Shown: positions 18,573-27,624, counted from the first letter of the stretch. The stretch: DNA of 64,000 bases from Thermotogae bacterium (GCA_024233675.1 JACKPH010000001.1:248001-312000); one strand, 5' to 3'. The notes: generated by a model not told the origin, from the letters alone. A program made the numbers and translations.

Positions 18573-20276
18573 TTATTTAATTTTAAATTTTTTCACACTT
18601 AAATCCATTCCGTCGGCAAGTGCTGAAAGTTCCTGTGCACTGGCACTGACATGCTGTGCTCCTTCGGATTGTTCGTCTATTGCCTGTGACATATTTTTTA
18701 TCTGATCGTTTATTTCACCTACCAAAACTGCTACTTTAGTCATTGCTGCACTCATTTCCTCTGACGACGCACTCTGTTCCTCGCTTGTTGCTGTCATATT
18801 TTCTATCCCTGAATTCATGGTATTTACCATATTTTCTATTTTTTCAAATTCATGTGATATTTTTTTCATTTCTTCATCTATTCTTTCCACAACAGATGCA
18901 TTTTCACTTGTTGCCCTGTTTACCTCTACTGATTTTGTTTTTATTTCACCGAGCATACCGGCAATCTGTGATGTGGCTTTTGAACTTTCTTCTGCAAGTT
19001 TTCTTATTTCATCTGCAACTACGGCAAATCCTCTTCCTGCTTCCCCGGCACGGGCTGCTTCTATTGCTGCGTTTAATGCAAGAAGATTTGTCTGTTCTGT
19101 TATGGAATTTATTGTTTCTACTATTTTACCGACATTTTCAGATCTTTCGTTAAGCTGCTGAGTATTATTAAGTGTAATTTTTGATTTTTTCATTGCCTCA
19201 TCTATGGTAACGGAAATTTTCTTTATAGATTCAACACCGTTAGATGCTGCCGTTAATGTTTTTTCTGCCGCCTGGCTAAGGTCCTGTGCTGATTTAGAAA
19301 CCATCTGAGCACTTGCTGCAACTTCCTCAACTCCTGAAGTAAGTTCTTCTACATTAGCACTTGTGTTTTCGGTATTTTCGGAAATCTTTGTACTCTGGCC
19401 TGCAAGTTCCTCACTTCCGGCACTTGTTTCCTGAGAAACAGATGCAAGCGACTGACTTGAATTATTTATCTGAACAGAAAACTCTGAAATTTCTCCGAGA
19501 ATACCTTTCAGGTTTTCAGCCATTACATTGAGATTTTTAGCAATATGTGATACCTCATCGTATCCTTTTTCTTCAAATTTTATGGTTAGATCGCCTTTAC
19601 CGAATTCGGCAATATTTTCCGTTATTAATTTTATTCTGTTTTTTATATTTCTCCCTATAAAATATAAAATAATAAATATTATAACAAGTATAGAAACAAA
19701 AAGTATTAACTGTTTTATAAATTCGGAATTTGTTTCTTTCCTTACATCGTTTATATATATTCCTGTTCCTATAAACCAATTCCAGTCAGAAAAAAGTTTA
19801 ACATACGAAAGTTTCGGAACATTCTTTTCTGTTTCCGATTTGTCCCATAAATACTCGTACTTTCCCTGACCGTCTTTTCTGATAAGGCTAATCATATCTT
19901 TCATTATTTCTCTTCCTGTTGCGTCTTTGAGTGCTGAAAGATCCTGCCCGACAACAACATTTCCGAAAGGTATTGTATTCTTACCTTTCATATCATAGCC
20001 GAAAAAATAATTTCCGTTGTCAAATTTCATAGTGGGTACAATCTGCTGAACAGTTTTCTGAGCATCGGCAAGTGTCATTTCACCTTTTTTTACAAGAGCT
20101 CCGTAATACTCAAGTGTTCCGTAAGCACTGTCAACCAAATCAGTAAGTCCTTTTAATTTACCGTTGTAAATATTTTTGTATGTTTCGTTATAGCTGTTAA
20201 ACAAAATAATAATTCCTAAAACCACTACCAGAATCAAAGCCGGAATAAGAAATTTCTGAGATATAGAAAGCTTCAC
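18573..20276 (-). CDS. methyl-accepting chemotaxis protein, single Cache sensor
   Basis: Transmembrane chemoreceptor of 567 residues. Membrane helices lie at about 10-30 and 187-207; the outside sensor between them looks like a single Cache_2-type domain (NGNYFFGYDMKGKNTI, DWNWFIGTGIYINDV). A HAMP segment (about 208-260) leads to the coiled-coil signalling domain with the conserved hairpin tip ALNAAIEAARAGEAGRGFAV, which binds CheW/CheA. Ligands of such domains are often small acids. GTG start with GGAGGTG upstream. The IS3 element at 20360 lies only about 80 bases upstream and may have displaced or altered its promoter. Confidence 0.93.
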   Translation of the reverse strand: MKLSISQKFLIPALILVVVLGIIILFNSYNETYKNIYNGKLKGLTDLVDSAYGTLEYYGALVKKGEMTLADAQKTVQQIVPTMKFDNGNYFFGYDMKGKNTIPFGNVVVGQDLSALKDATGREIMKDMISLIRKDGQGKYEYLWDKSETEKNVPKLSYVKLFSDWNWFIGTGIYINDVRKETNSEFIKQLILFVSILVIIFIILYFIGRNIKNRIKLITENIAEFGKGDLTIKFEEKGYDEVSHIAKNLNVMAENLKGILGEISEFSVQINNSSQSLASVSQETSAGSEELAGQSTKISENTENTSANVEELTSGVEEVAASAQMVSKSAQDLSQAAEKTLTAASNGVESIKKISVTIDEAMKKSKITLNNTQQLNERSENVGKIVETINSITEQTNLLALNAAIEAARAGEAGRGFAVVADEIRKLAEESSKATSQIAGMLGEIKTKSVEVNRATSENASVVERIDEEMKKISHEFEKIENMVNTMNSGIENMTATSEEQSASSEEMSAAMTKVAVLVGEINDQIKNMSQAIDEQSEGAQHVSASAQELSALADGMDLSVKKFKIK

Positions 20277-20383
20277 CTCGGCACCTCCATAATAATAATT
20301 TAATATATTTTAATATACATAATAATTATATCACTGAAATTGTTGTTGTCAAGCAAAATTGTAACACTTTGTGATAGTTTCCT

Positions 20384-21277
20384 CTATGCAGCATAACGAG
20401 TTGCATGAGGAGTGCGACCACCATTATGTGTATGTGGTCTTTTATGATTATATTTTCCATAAATGAATTCTAAAGTCTTCTGATCTAGCTCTGCATCTGA
20501 TGTGAATGAATAAAGATAGTAGAATTCATTTTTGAATGTGTTGTAAAATCGCTCCATTGGAGCATTGTCATAAGGACATCCAGCACGACTCATACTTTGT
20601 TGCACATGATTTTTTTCACAGAATTCATTGAATTCTTTTGATGTATACTGGCTTCCTTGGTCTGAATGCAGAATTATTCCTTTTCCTGGTTTATGTACGT
20701 CTAGTGCTTTCTGAAGCGTTGCTATTGCTAATTCTGCAGTTATATTTGATCCATTTAATGTAGCAACGGCACTGCGATCAAAAAGGTCAATAATTGAACA
20801 ATTATAGCGCATGGAACCGTTTGGTCTTGGCATATATGTAAAATCAGTACACCATACTTTGTTTGGTTCTGTTACATTAAATTCTCGATTGACTAAATTA
20901 GGAAATACTTTGTTGGCTTTTCCCTTTTTGTATTCTGGTTTTTTACGTCTGACAATAGATTGTAAGCCTAGTTCGTGCATATACTTAAAAATTGTAGTAT
21001 ATGAGTAAATTATATTTTCCAGAACCAGATAATTACGCATCATTCGGTACCCAGGAACTCCATCGTTCTCGTGGTATATTTCAACAATCCTTCGTTGTAC
21101 GGATGCTTTGATTTTCCTATACTCTGATTTACGATCTTTCAAGTAATTGTAATAAGCATTTGGACAGATATTAAACCTTCTGAGAAGCCATCTGACACCG
21201 AATTCTGGAGCGTGTTTTTGAATAAACTGGTACTGCGCTAATCGATTTCCTTCGCAAAGAATGCCGCTGCTTTTTTT
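20384..21277 (-). CDS. IS3-family transposase OrfB (made by -1 frameshift from OrfA)
   Basis: Integrase-like catalytic part of the transposase. An HTH_21 region (DGVPGYRMMRNYL) precedes the rve domain with the DDE triad: D in VWCTDFTYMP, D in LHSDQGSQYTS and E in NAPMERFYNTFK, followed by KYNHKRPH. The frame has no start of its own at the expected place. It is open back to the seven-A run at 21271-21277, where its translation (KKSSGILCEGNR) continues from OrfA as in other IS3 elements, so the functional product is an OrfAB fusion. A shorter product could start at the TTG at 21142. All catalytic residues are present, so the element may be active. Confidence 0.87.
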   Translation of the reverse strand, partial: KKSSGILCEGNRLAQYQFIQKHAPEFGVRWLLRRFNICPNAYYNYLKDRKSEYRKIKASVQRRIVEIYHENDGVPGYRMMRNYLVLENIIYSYTTIFKYMHELGLQSIVRRKKPEYKKGKANKVFPNLVNREFNVTEPNKVWCTDFTYMPRPNGSMRYNCSIIDLFDRSAVATLNGSNITAELAIATLQKALDVHKPGKGIILHSDQGSQYTSKEFNEFCEKNHVQQSMSRAGCPYDNAPMERFYNTFKNEFYYLYSFTSDAELDQKTLEFIYGKYNHKRPHTHNGGRTPHATRYAA

Positions 21278-21528
21278 AGGAATTCATTTTCCTTTTTTAC
21301 CTCGGCTAATTCTTTGCGTAAACGATTAATTTCGGCATATGAAGCATTTTCCTGCTGGATGTTTTCATTTGTTTGGCATTCTTTGCTGCGCTGAGTTAAC
21401 CAGTATCTTAAAGTTCCTTTACCAAGATGATATTCTTCGGTAAGACTTTTGATTGTTCGACCTTCCTCCAGATGAAGGCGAATGATTTGTTCTTTGAACT
21501 CAGGCTCATACTTAATTTTGTTTGACAT
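21238..21528 (-). CDS. IS3-family transposase OrfA (helix-turn-helix)
   Basis: DNA-binding subunit of 96 residues. The N-terminal helix-turn-helix (FKEQIIRLHLEEGRTIKSLT, residues 11-30, then LGKGTLRYWL) is followed by a leucine-zipper-like coiled coil (INRLRKELAEVKKENEFLKK) that ends at the CTAAAAAAAGC slippery site used to make OrfAB. ATG just inside the right inverted repeat. Confidence 0.88.
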   Translation of the reverse strand: MSNKIKYEPEFKEQIIRLHLEEGRTIKSLTEEYHLGKGTLRYWLTQRSKECQTNENIQQENASYAEINRLRKELAEVKKENEFLKKAAAFFAKEID

Positions 21529-21610
21529 TGTAACATCTCCTTGTAGTTTGAATTATATCAAACTATCACTTGGTGTTACAACTTAATTATAGCAGGACAA
21601 ATTGTATGAA

Positions 21611-22900
21611 TTACTTTTTTTCTCCGTAAGAACAACACCATATAATTTTTTCCGAATCTTTTTCAAAAAAATTTTCAATTTCACTTTTATCGTAAAATCT
21701 GTATAAAACAGGTTTTTGTTTTATTTCGTAATATCTTTCTATATTTTCTTTTTCATTTTCATATAAAAAAAATTTTTCATATTCCCTGTTTTCTTTTTTT
21801 ATTATTCCTCTCTTTTCTACGGCCAAATAATTTCCGTAAATAATAGTTTCAGGATTTACAAATTTTTTTAAATATTTTATGCTGTCATCCTTTAAATAAA
21901 GATTAAAATTTGTTGTACTGAAAATATCAAGTATAATATCGGCAGACTTCTCCTTAAAAGGGCATTTTCTTATATCCGTGTTTAAATATATTATGTCAAA
22001 ATCAACATTAAGAGCTTCTATTGTCTTTTTAACAAACATTATGTTTTCGAAAAAAATATCAGTTACCACGAATACATTTCCTTTTTTTATTTTATCAAGT
22101 ATACTGTAAAGAAATATTCCCTGGCCTGTTCCGAATTCAAAAATAATTTTATTTTCAGCTTTTTCAAAATCATAAGAATTTATTACCCATTCTTTTGCTT
22201 TTTCGGTATAGCTTATAAATTCCGTATTATTTTTTTCAACATAATAGGAAAAGAAATATTTATAATAATTTTCTCTCAGATCACTGCTGTTATTCTTCTG
22301 TTTTTCAACAAATCCGAGAAATTCATCGGAAAAATTTTCTTTGTATATATTCATTGCTTCATTTGTTTTTATTATTCCGTCAATAATTTCAGCACTGTAT
22401 CCGCACTGGCATTTCAGAATACCGTTCATAACCTCGCTGTTTAAAATGTCAGCTGAATTCAGACGTAGATTTTTACCGCATTCCGGACATGTAAGAAGAC
22501 CGAGATACTCTATCTTAAGACCTCTTTCAACCCGTTTAAAAGTCTTTTTCATGTTATAAAGTTCATTTATAAATTTATCAATATCTTCAATTGCTTTGTT
22601 TATATTTTCATTTTCATCCCTGAGATTTTCTTTTTTCTTTCTGAGAATATCTATATAAAATTCAACTGAACTTTCCGATTTAATTCCGGAAATTCTCGTC
22701 ATAGACATTATTTTCTGTATTTCGGAAACCGTGAATCTTAATTTCTTGAATTTTATTATATATTCCATGTCATTTATATCGTTATCATCAAAAAAATACT
22801 GACCGTTAACCTTTTTAGGTATAAGCATTCCTGTTTCAATATAATATCTGACAGTGTCTTTCGATACAGAAGCTTTTTTACAGAATTCACTTATTTTCAA
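21611..22900 (-). CDS. MerR-type regulator fused to zinc-ribbon and SAM methyltransferase
   Basis: Protein of 429 residues from the TTG at 22900. Residues 1-70 are a MerR winged helix (KISEFCKKASVSKDTVRYYI) with a dimer coiled coil to about 120. A four-cysteine zinc-ribbon follows (CPECGK at about 138, then CQCG near 165), as in RlmA-like enzymes. The rest is a Rossmann methyltransferase starting IIFEFGTGQGIFLY. It resembles MerR proteins whose effector domain is a methyltransferase; what it methylates or senses is unknown. The TTG gives the canonical MerR start and has GGGGGTGG 6 bases upstream. A longer ATG start at 22948 overlaps the upstream stop but lacks a ribosome site. It is downstream of two transporters. 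Confidence 0.78.
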   Translation of the reverse strand: MKISEFCKKASVSKDTVRYYIETGMLIPKKVNGQYFFDDNDINDMEYIIKFKKLRFTVSEIQKIMSMTRISGIKSESSVEFYIDILRKKKENLRDENENINKAIEDIDKFINELYNMKKTFKRVERGLKIEYLGLLTCPECGKNLRLNSADILNSEVMNGILKCQCGYSAEIIDGIIKTNEAMNIYKENFSDEFLGFVEKQKNNSSDLRENYYKYFFSYYVEKNNTEFISYTEKAKEWVINSYDFEKAENKIIFEFGTGQGIFLYSILDKIKKGNVFVVTDIFFENIMFVKKTIEALNVDFDIIYLNTDIRKCPFKEKSADIILDIFSTTNFNLYLKDDSIKYLKKFVNPETIIYGNYLAVEKRGIIKKENREYEKFFLYENEKENIERYYEIKQKPVLYRFYDKSEIENFFEKDSEKIIWCCSYGEKK

Positions 22901-22940
22901 AAAAACCACCCCCGTAAATTCTATCAGATACGGAGGTGAT
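22901..22940 (-). terminator. terminator-like hairpin that sequesters the MerR gene ribosome site
   Basis: On the minus strand ATCACCTCCGTA (22940-22929) pairs with TACGGGGGTGGT (22916-22905), a 12-bp stem with G-U pairs and a 12-base loop, followed directly by TTTTTTG. The 3' arm is the ribosome site of the MerR-methyltransferase gene and the T-run contains its TTG start. It can thus act both as terminator of the permease transcript and as a translation block. Confidence 0.65.
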
Positions 22941-22944
22941 TTTA

Positions 22945-23865
22945 TCATGCAACAAATAATTTTACAATAACAGGTATTGTTATAAGTGATAAAAGTGTTG
23001 ATATAAAAACTATCTGGGAAGCCAATTCCGAATTTCCTTTGTACTCTTCCGCAAGAATAGCTGAATTAGCCGCAACAGGCATAGCTGCCATAATTATAGG
23101 AATACCGGCCATAAGATATGAAAGATTAAAAAACTTTAAAGCCCACCATGTAATAAAAGGGATTATCAAAAGTCTTAAAAGACTGTAAATATAAACTCTT
23201 ACATTCGAAAATATTTCTCTTACATGTACTTTTGCAAGAAGTCCTCCTATAACGATCATAGAAAGAGGTGTTGTAACAGAACTAAGCAGATCAAGAGTTC
23301 CGGAAACAGCATAAGGAAGTTTAACCGGTGAAATAAAAACAAGAACACCTATAACAACCGAGATAATTCCGGGATTTATTATCATTTTTCTGTTGAATTT
23401 AATTCCGCCTTTTTCGGCAACATAAAATATTCCTGCCGTAAAAAGAAAAAAATTAAAAGGAAGATTATATATTGCGGCATAAAAAAGTGCTTCAGATCCA
23501 AAAACAGCATTTATAACCGGGTATCCCATAAATCCGACATTTGAAAATACAAGTGCGAATTTATATATACCTTTTTCAGAAGATTTACCGCCGAATATTT
23601 TAACAAAAACAAATGCAATTAAAAGTGAAACAGCATAAAAAACAACAGCTATTATAAGTGTTGTTAAAACATTTCCAAGTATTTCGGATGAAAACTGCCT
23701 GTTCATACTTGATATTATCATAGCAGGTAATGTAATATTAAGAACAAGATCTGACATTCCTTTTATAACCCTGTCATCAAACATCTTTATTTTTCTGGCA
23801 AAATACCCCAAAATAATAAGAAAAAATAAAATAAGTATCTGGTTGAATATTACAACATAATCCAT
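22945..23865 (-). CDS. AEC-family (auxin efflux carrier-like) permease
   Basis: Integral membrane transporter of 306 residues with about ten helices, matching the bacterial AEC family (malate/malonate permease or amino acid exporter-like). Typical parts are NQILILFFLIILGYFARK at the start, VFSNVGFMGYPVINAVFG near residues 105-122 and PVAANSAILAEEYKGNSELA near residue 265. The substrate is not deducible. I chose the ATG at 23865, which has GAGGTG 5 bases upstream. It follows the MFS gene with a gap of about 25 bases. Confidence 0.85.
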   Translation of the reverse strand: MDYVVIFNQILILFFLIILGYFARKIKMFDDRVIKGMSDLVLNITLPAMIISSMNRQFSSEILGNVLTTLIIAVVFYAVSLLIAFVFVKIFGGKSSEKGIYKFALVFSNVGFMGYPVINAVFGSEALFYAAIYNLPFNFFLFTAGIFYVAEKGGIKFNRKMIINPGIISVVIGVLVFISPVKLPYAVSGTLDLLSSVTTPLSMIVIGGLLAKVHVREIFSNVRVYIYSLLRLLIIPFITWWALKFFNLSYLMAGIPIIMAAMPVAANSAILAEEYKGNSELASQIVFISTLLSLITIPVIVKLFVA

Positions 23866-23889
23866 AAAACACCTCAAAGAATTTATTCT

Positions 23890-25209
23890 TTATTTTTTTA
23901 AATTTTTAAATATTCTCAGATAAGACGGCATTTCAACCTCTCTTCTCCTTGAGGATGATGCATTATTAAACAAAAATCCCTCATATCGGAAAGGTTTTTC
24001 AAATGCTTTTACATTAGTAAGATTAAGAAGCGAATAAATCCTCAGAATAAAACCTATAAGAAACATTATCTGTATACCGTGATATTTATCTCCTAAAATA
24101 TAAAAATATTTTCCTTTCATAAGATTTCCCGAAATTCCTCCCAAAAGAGAAGCGCATATTGCCGAAATTCCCGAAACAAAAGCATATGCCCCCACATAAT
24201 TTTCAGCAGGTTCTTTTGAAGTTTCAAGAAGAAGATTGAAAAAAGCAAGATTTATGGCTGTCCACGCAACAGCGGAAAAAATACTTTCAAACATAAATAT
24301 ACTTTTATAATTATTTTCAGATGCAATAAAAAATATAAAGGGACTTAAAGAAGCTATTGCTATACCCATTATAAGAACATTTTTATTTCCGAATTTATCG
24401 ACAAGTTTCCCGTAAAACATATAAAGAACAAGAGATATTATACCGGAAAGAATGCTTAAATTACCCAAAAATTTATATGAAACATTTAGAACATCTATCT
24501 GATAATAAGAAAAAAACGGTCTTGTAAATTCAATGGTAAATGTCCATATAATTACAAATTTAAGAAATACTTTATATTCAGGATCTTTAAACGGTGTTTT
24601 TAAATCTATTTTTGTTCTTGTTTCATTTTCTTCTTCCGGAATATCATGAAAATACAGCATTATAATTGTAGAAATAGCAAGAACAGCCATGATAAGAGTT
24701 ACCGTAAGAATTTTACTTTCATTTTCCGAATTAAGTATATTTGAATAAACAGCTGTCATAATTATTGAAACAAAAGAACTGAAAACATTTCTCACACCGA
24801 AATATTTTCCTCTTGATTCAGGAGGAATTATTTTTTTCATGGCTCCTGTCCATATGTTACCGGTAAATGCTCCTATAAAAGAAAATGTAGCCATAATAAG
24901 TATTAAAAGATACGGATTCTTAAATTTAAATATTATAAAAGCGGGTATAAAAAGTATCACATTTCTGGCAATAAAAGCACTCAGCATAAGGCTGGATTTT
25001 TTGCTTTTGGTCAGCTTATGAAAATAAGGTGTAAATATCTGCATCATCTGTGCCACAACAGGTATTGAAGAAATAACAGAAAGTTCAAACGGCCCTGCTC
25101 CGAAATAAAGAGCAATGGCAGTTATTATAAACCCCTGCGTTCCTATGTAAAAACCGTTATAAGTTGCCCCCTCAAGTACCGCAAACTTCATTGTTTTATT
25201 ATATTTCAT
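23890..25209 (-). CDS. MFS transporter
   Basis: Major facilitator superfamily protein of 439 residues with about twelve hydrophobic helices and a charged central loop near residues 190-212. FGVRNVFSSFVSIIM near residue 142 and YGKLVDKFGNKNVLIMGIAI near residues 262-281 (the MFS loop motif between helices 8 and 9) support the call. No close specificity match can be made. It is the first gene of a probable MFS-AEC-MerR/methyltransferase operon; ATG with GGGGTGAG upstream. Confidence 0.85.
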   Translation of the reverse strand: MKYNKTMKFAVLEGATYNGFYIGTQGFIITAIALYFGAGPFELSVISSIPVVAQMMQIFTPYFHKLTKSKKSSLMLSAFIARNVILFIPAFIIFKFKNPYLLILIMATFSFIGAFTGNIWTGAMKKIIPPESRGKYFGVRNVFSSFVSIIMTAVYSNILNSENESKILTVTLIMAVLAISTIIMLYFHDIPEEENETRTKIDLKTPFKDPEYKVFLKFVIIWTFTIEFTRPFFSYYQIDVLNVSYKFLGNLSILSGIISLVLYMFYGKLVDKFGNKNVLIMGIAIASLSPFIFFIASENNYKSIFMFESIFSAVAWTAINLAFFNLLLETSKEPAENYVGAYAFVSGISAICASLLGGISGNLMKGKYFYILGDKYHGIQIMFLIGFILRIYSLLNLTNVKAFEKPFRYEGFLFNNASSSRRREVEMPSYLRIFKNLKK

Positions 25210-25390
25210 TTCTCACCCCGGAATTCATTATTAGTACTATAATAATAAAGTAATTATAAAGTATAATTACCGTATGTTAATATTTATATGTAATTACTGT
25301 TTAATTTGTGATATCTCAAAAAATATTTTATGTTATAATTAATATAAAATAAATAAATTATTTTTTAAAATAATATTACAGGAGGTTATT

Positions 25391-26140
25391 ATGAATGTTT
25401 TTCTTTACGGTTCGCTGGCAAGCTTAATTGCAGGTATGGCTACATCACTCGGGGCAATTCCTGTACTATTCATAAAAAAACAACTTAGCGAAAAACAGCT
25501 TGATATGTTTTTAGGATTTGCAGCAGGTGTAATGCTTGCAGCCACGATGTTTTCACTTATTGTTCCCGCGATAGATATAGGCGGACCTTTAATAATGATA
25601 ATAGGGGTTATCTGCGGTGCGGTAACAATAGATCTTTTTGATCATTTTTCACCCCATGAACATTTCATAAAGGGCCATGAAGGTCCGAATTATAACACAG
25701 TTAAAAAAGTATGGCTATTTGTAATTGCAATCACCCTGCATAATTTTCCTGAGGGTATGGCTGTCGGAGTAAGTTTCGGCGGAGATATGGTAAAAAACGG
25801 TTTAATAGTTGCCATTGCTATCGGAATACAAAATATACCCGAAGGTACAGCTACAGCCGTTTCTTTCTTAAAAGCAGGATACAGCAGAAGGCAGGCTTTT
25901 AAATGGTCTATGTTTACAGGTCTTGTTGAACCTATAGGAGGTCTTTTGGGAGCGTCTCTTGTAGTTCTTATAAAACCGGCACTTCCTTTCTTTTTAGCAT
26001 TTGCCGCCGGAGCAATGCTTTATGTAATAAGTGACGAAATAATTCCTGAAACACATTCACACGGAAATGAAAGAACAGCAACATTTTCTCTTATTATCGG
26101 ATTTCTTCTTATGACTGTACTTGATGTAATGCTCGGATAA
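25391..26140 (+). CDS. ZIP-family metal transporter (GufA/ZupT-like)
   Basis: Metal ion importer of 249 residues with about eight membrane helices. The binuclear metal-site helices are clear: H117 and E121 in LHNFPEGMAVG and the paired IQNIPEGTA at residues 146-154. A histidine-rich cytoplasmic loop (HFSPHEHFIKGHEG) at residues 85-98 is typical of ZIP proteins. Likely substrates are Zn2+, Fe2+ or Mn2+. ATG with AGGAGG. Transcribed alone; a TATAAT lies at 25334-25339 without a convincing -35 box. Confidence 0.92.
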   Translation: MNVFLYGSLASLIAGMATSLGAIPVLFIKKQLSEKQLDMFLGFAAGVMLAATMFSLIVPAIDIGGPLIMIIGVICGAVTIDLFDHFSPHEHFIKGHEGPNYNTVKKVWLFVIAITLHNFPEGMAVGVSFGGDMVKNGLIVAIAIGIQNIPEGTATAVSFLKAGYSRRQAFKWSMFTGLVEPIGGLLGASLVVLIKPALPFFLAFAAGAMLYVISDEIIPETHSHGNERTATFSLIIGFLLMTVLDVMLG

Positions 26141-26168
26141 ATATAAGGCTAAAGCCTTATATTTTTTT
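26141..26168. terminator. bidirectional terminator
   Basis: A 9-bp stem ATATAAGGC/GCCTTATAT with a TAAA loop and TTTTTT on the plus strand. It overlaps the end of the convergent glycosyltransferase gene. Confidence 0.82.
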
Positions 26169-27453
26169 CGAGTATTTTTCTCAGTGTTTCATAAGAATAA
26201 TATTTTTTACCTATTTCAAAATTATTATTTAAAATATCTTTAGTTTTTTCCGAAAATAAAAGTTCTGTTATTTCAAGAGAACATTTTTTATACATATTTT
26301 CGCTTACAGCGAAGAAACCGTTTTTATTAAATGCATTATCCCCCAGACTTACTGTTTTAAATCCTGTTTTTGCTATATCGGACTTATAAACCGGATATTC
26401 ATATATAAGAATAGGTTTTTTTGCAAAAACAGCTTCAAGAAACTGATTCCCGAATCCTTCCAGAATACTCGGATATGTTATGAAATCTGATACGGTATAA
26501 AAATCCCAGAGTGAAAACTTTCCGTCTTCTCTTTCATCAGAACATATAGCGGAACAGAATTTAAGATTAACGCCTTTTTTCTCTGCAAGCTTTAAAAGCT
26601 CACGTGAATAATCAATTTCTTCTTCAAGCCCCGGCAAAACAATATAAACAGCTGTTTTTTCAGATACGGTTTTTCCGGAATATGTTTTCCTGCCTGTATA
26701 TTCTGATATTTTTTTATTAAATTCAGCTACAGTATCTATTGCCATTTCTATACCTTTTCTTCTGACAACTCTTGTAGCCTGAAGAAAAATAATGTCATTT
26801 TCCGGATTTATTCCGAGAATATTATATATCTCATGATTATAATCATCCTGTATCCATTCATCTCTGTCAAAATCAAATACATTAGGTATTATTTCTGATT
26901 CAGCCTGTTTTTTTTCAAAAAGGCTCTTTTCTGCTATTGAATTTATAACTACATGCTTTATATTATCAGGAGGAAAAAATTTTTCAAGCATTTCAGAAAC
27001 TTTTTTACTGTTTACAGTTTTATAATAATCCCTTTCCCAGTAAAAATCATGATGATGTCCTATAATTTTAATTTTATTATGTTCACAAAAATCATAAAGT
27101 GCAAGTGCTGCCGGTATATTATGAGCAAGAGAAAATAAATTATTAACTATAATTAAATCAAAATCTTTTATAATATCTAATTCAGAATATATTTCTTTTT
27201 TCATAAGATTTATTTCAGAAAGAATTTCTTCTTCCGGTTCTCCGTTTTTTTCAAATATACGGGATTTTAAAATAAGATTTCTCCTGTTTCTGTACGCCAG
27301 TGAAGGTATATTCAAAGCATTCGTGTTTCCTGTTTCACCTGCTATAAGAAATACTTCATGCCCCATATTTTTAAGAACTGTCTGCCATTTCTCCATCTCA
27401 AGGGAAACTCCGTCTGTTTCACCTACTCTGTAGTGAAGTAAACCTATTTTCAT
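26149..27453 (-). CDS. GT4-type glycosyltransferase
   Basis: GT-B fold retaining glycosyltransferase of 434 residues. The N-terminal lobe begins MKIGLLHYRVGETDGVSLEM; the C-terminal lobe carries the donor-binding segment YPSILEGFGNQFLEAVFAKKP with the E-x7-E pattern, and TRVVRRKGIEMAID near residue 230. One possibility, given a glucosylglycerate-type phosphorylase elsewhere in the window, is synthesis of a compatible solute such as mannosylglucosylglycerate, known in Petrotoga; a surface glycan role is equally possible. ATG with AGAGGTG. Transcribed alone. Confidence 0.82.
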   Translation of the reverse strand: MKIGLLHYRVGETDGVSLEMEKWQTVLKNMGHEVFLIAGETGNTNALNIPSLAYRNRRNLILKSRIFEKNGEPEEEILSEINLMKKEIYSELDIIKDFDLIIVNNLFSLAHNIPAALALYDFCEHNKIKIIGHHHDFYWERDYYKTVNSKKVSEMLEKFFPPDNIKHVVINSIAEKSLFEKKQAESEIIPNVFDFDRDEWIQDDYNHEIYNILGINPENDIIFLQATRVVRRKGIEMAIDTVAEFNKKISEYTGRKTYSGKTVSEKTAVYIVLPGLEEEIDYSRELLKLAEKKGVNLKFCSAICSDEREDGKFSLWDFYTVSDFITYPSILEGFGNQFLEAVFAKKPILIYEYPVYKSDIAKTGFKTVSLGDNAFNKNGFFAVSENMYKKCSLEITELLFSEKTKDILNNNFEIGKKYYSYETLRKILEKNIRL

Positions 27454-27541
27454 TATTTCACCTCTTTTGTTGAAAATATTCTTTTTAATTATAAAATAAA
27501 AAATAATTTTTCTTAAATTTGTTTTGGGATATTTTTAAATA

Positions 27542-27585
27542 ATATAAAAGAAATATTTATGCTTAACCTTTTATTTCTTTTATAT
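27542..27585. repeat. 13-bp inverted repeat upstream of polymerase gene
   Basis: ATATAAAAGAAAT (27542-27554) and ATTTCTTTTATAT (27573-27585) are perfect reverse complements separated by 18 bases, about 40 bases before the family B polymerase start. There is no following T-run that would make it an obvious terminator; it may be an operator or leader hairpin. Confidence 0.45.
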
Positions 27586-27624
27586 TCTCTTATATGTTAA
27601 AATATTTATAAGGAGGGGATTTTT

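Larger units (their letters stand above)
20360..21580 (-). mobile_element. IS3-family insertion sequence (1221 bp)
   Basis: Two overlapping-frame transposase genes lie between imperfect terminal inverted repeats. The left end begins TGTAACACTTTGTGATAG and the right end, read inward, begins TGTAACACCAAGTGATAG, about 21 bp with three mismatches. The frameshift-type orfA/orfB layout and DDE motifs place it in the IS3 family (IS150/IS3-like). I see no clear direct repeat at the borders (AAT left, ACT right). The base composition is visibly less AT-rich than its surroundings, in keeping with transfer. Confidence 0.88.

Noticed and set aside
18743..19161. Plus-strand ORFs opposite the chemoreceptor signalling domain
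   Set aside because: They are reverse-frame shadows of the highly conserved coiled-coil region; composition is biased and no start signals are present.
22901..22948. ATG at 22948 as start of the MerR-methyltransferase
   Set aside because: It gives an ATGA overlap but has no ribosome site, adds 16 residues not typical of MerR and would place the hairpin inside the coding sequence.
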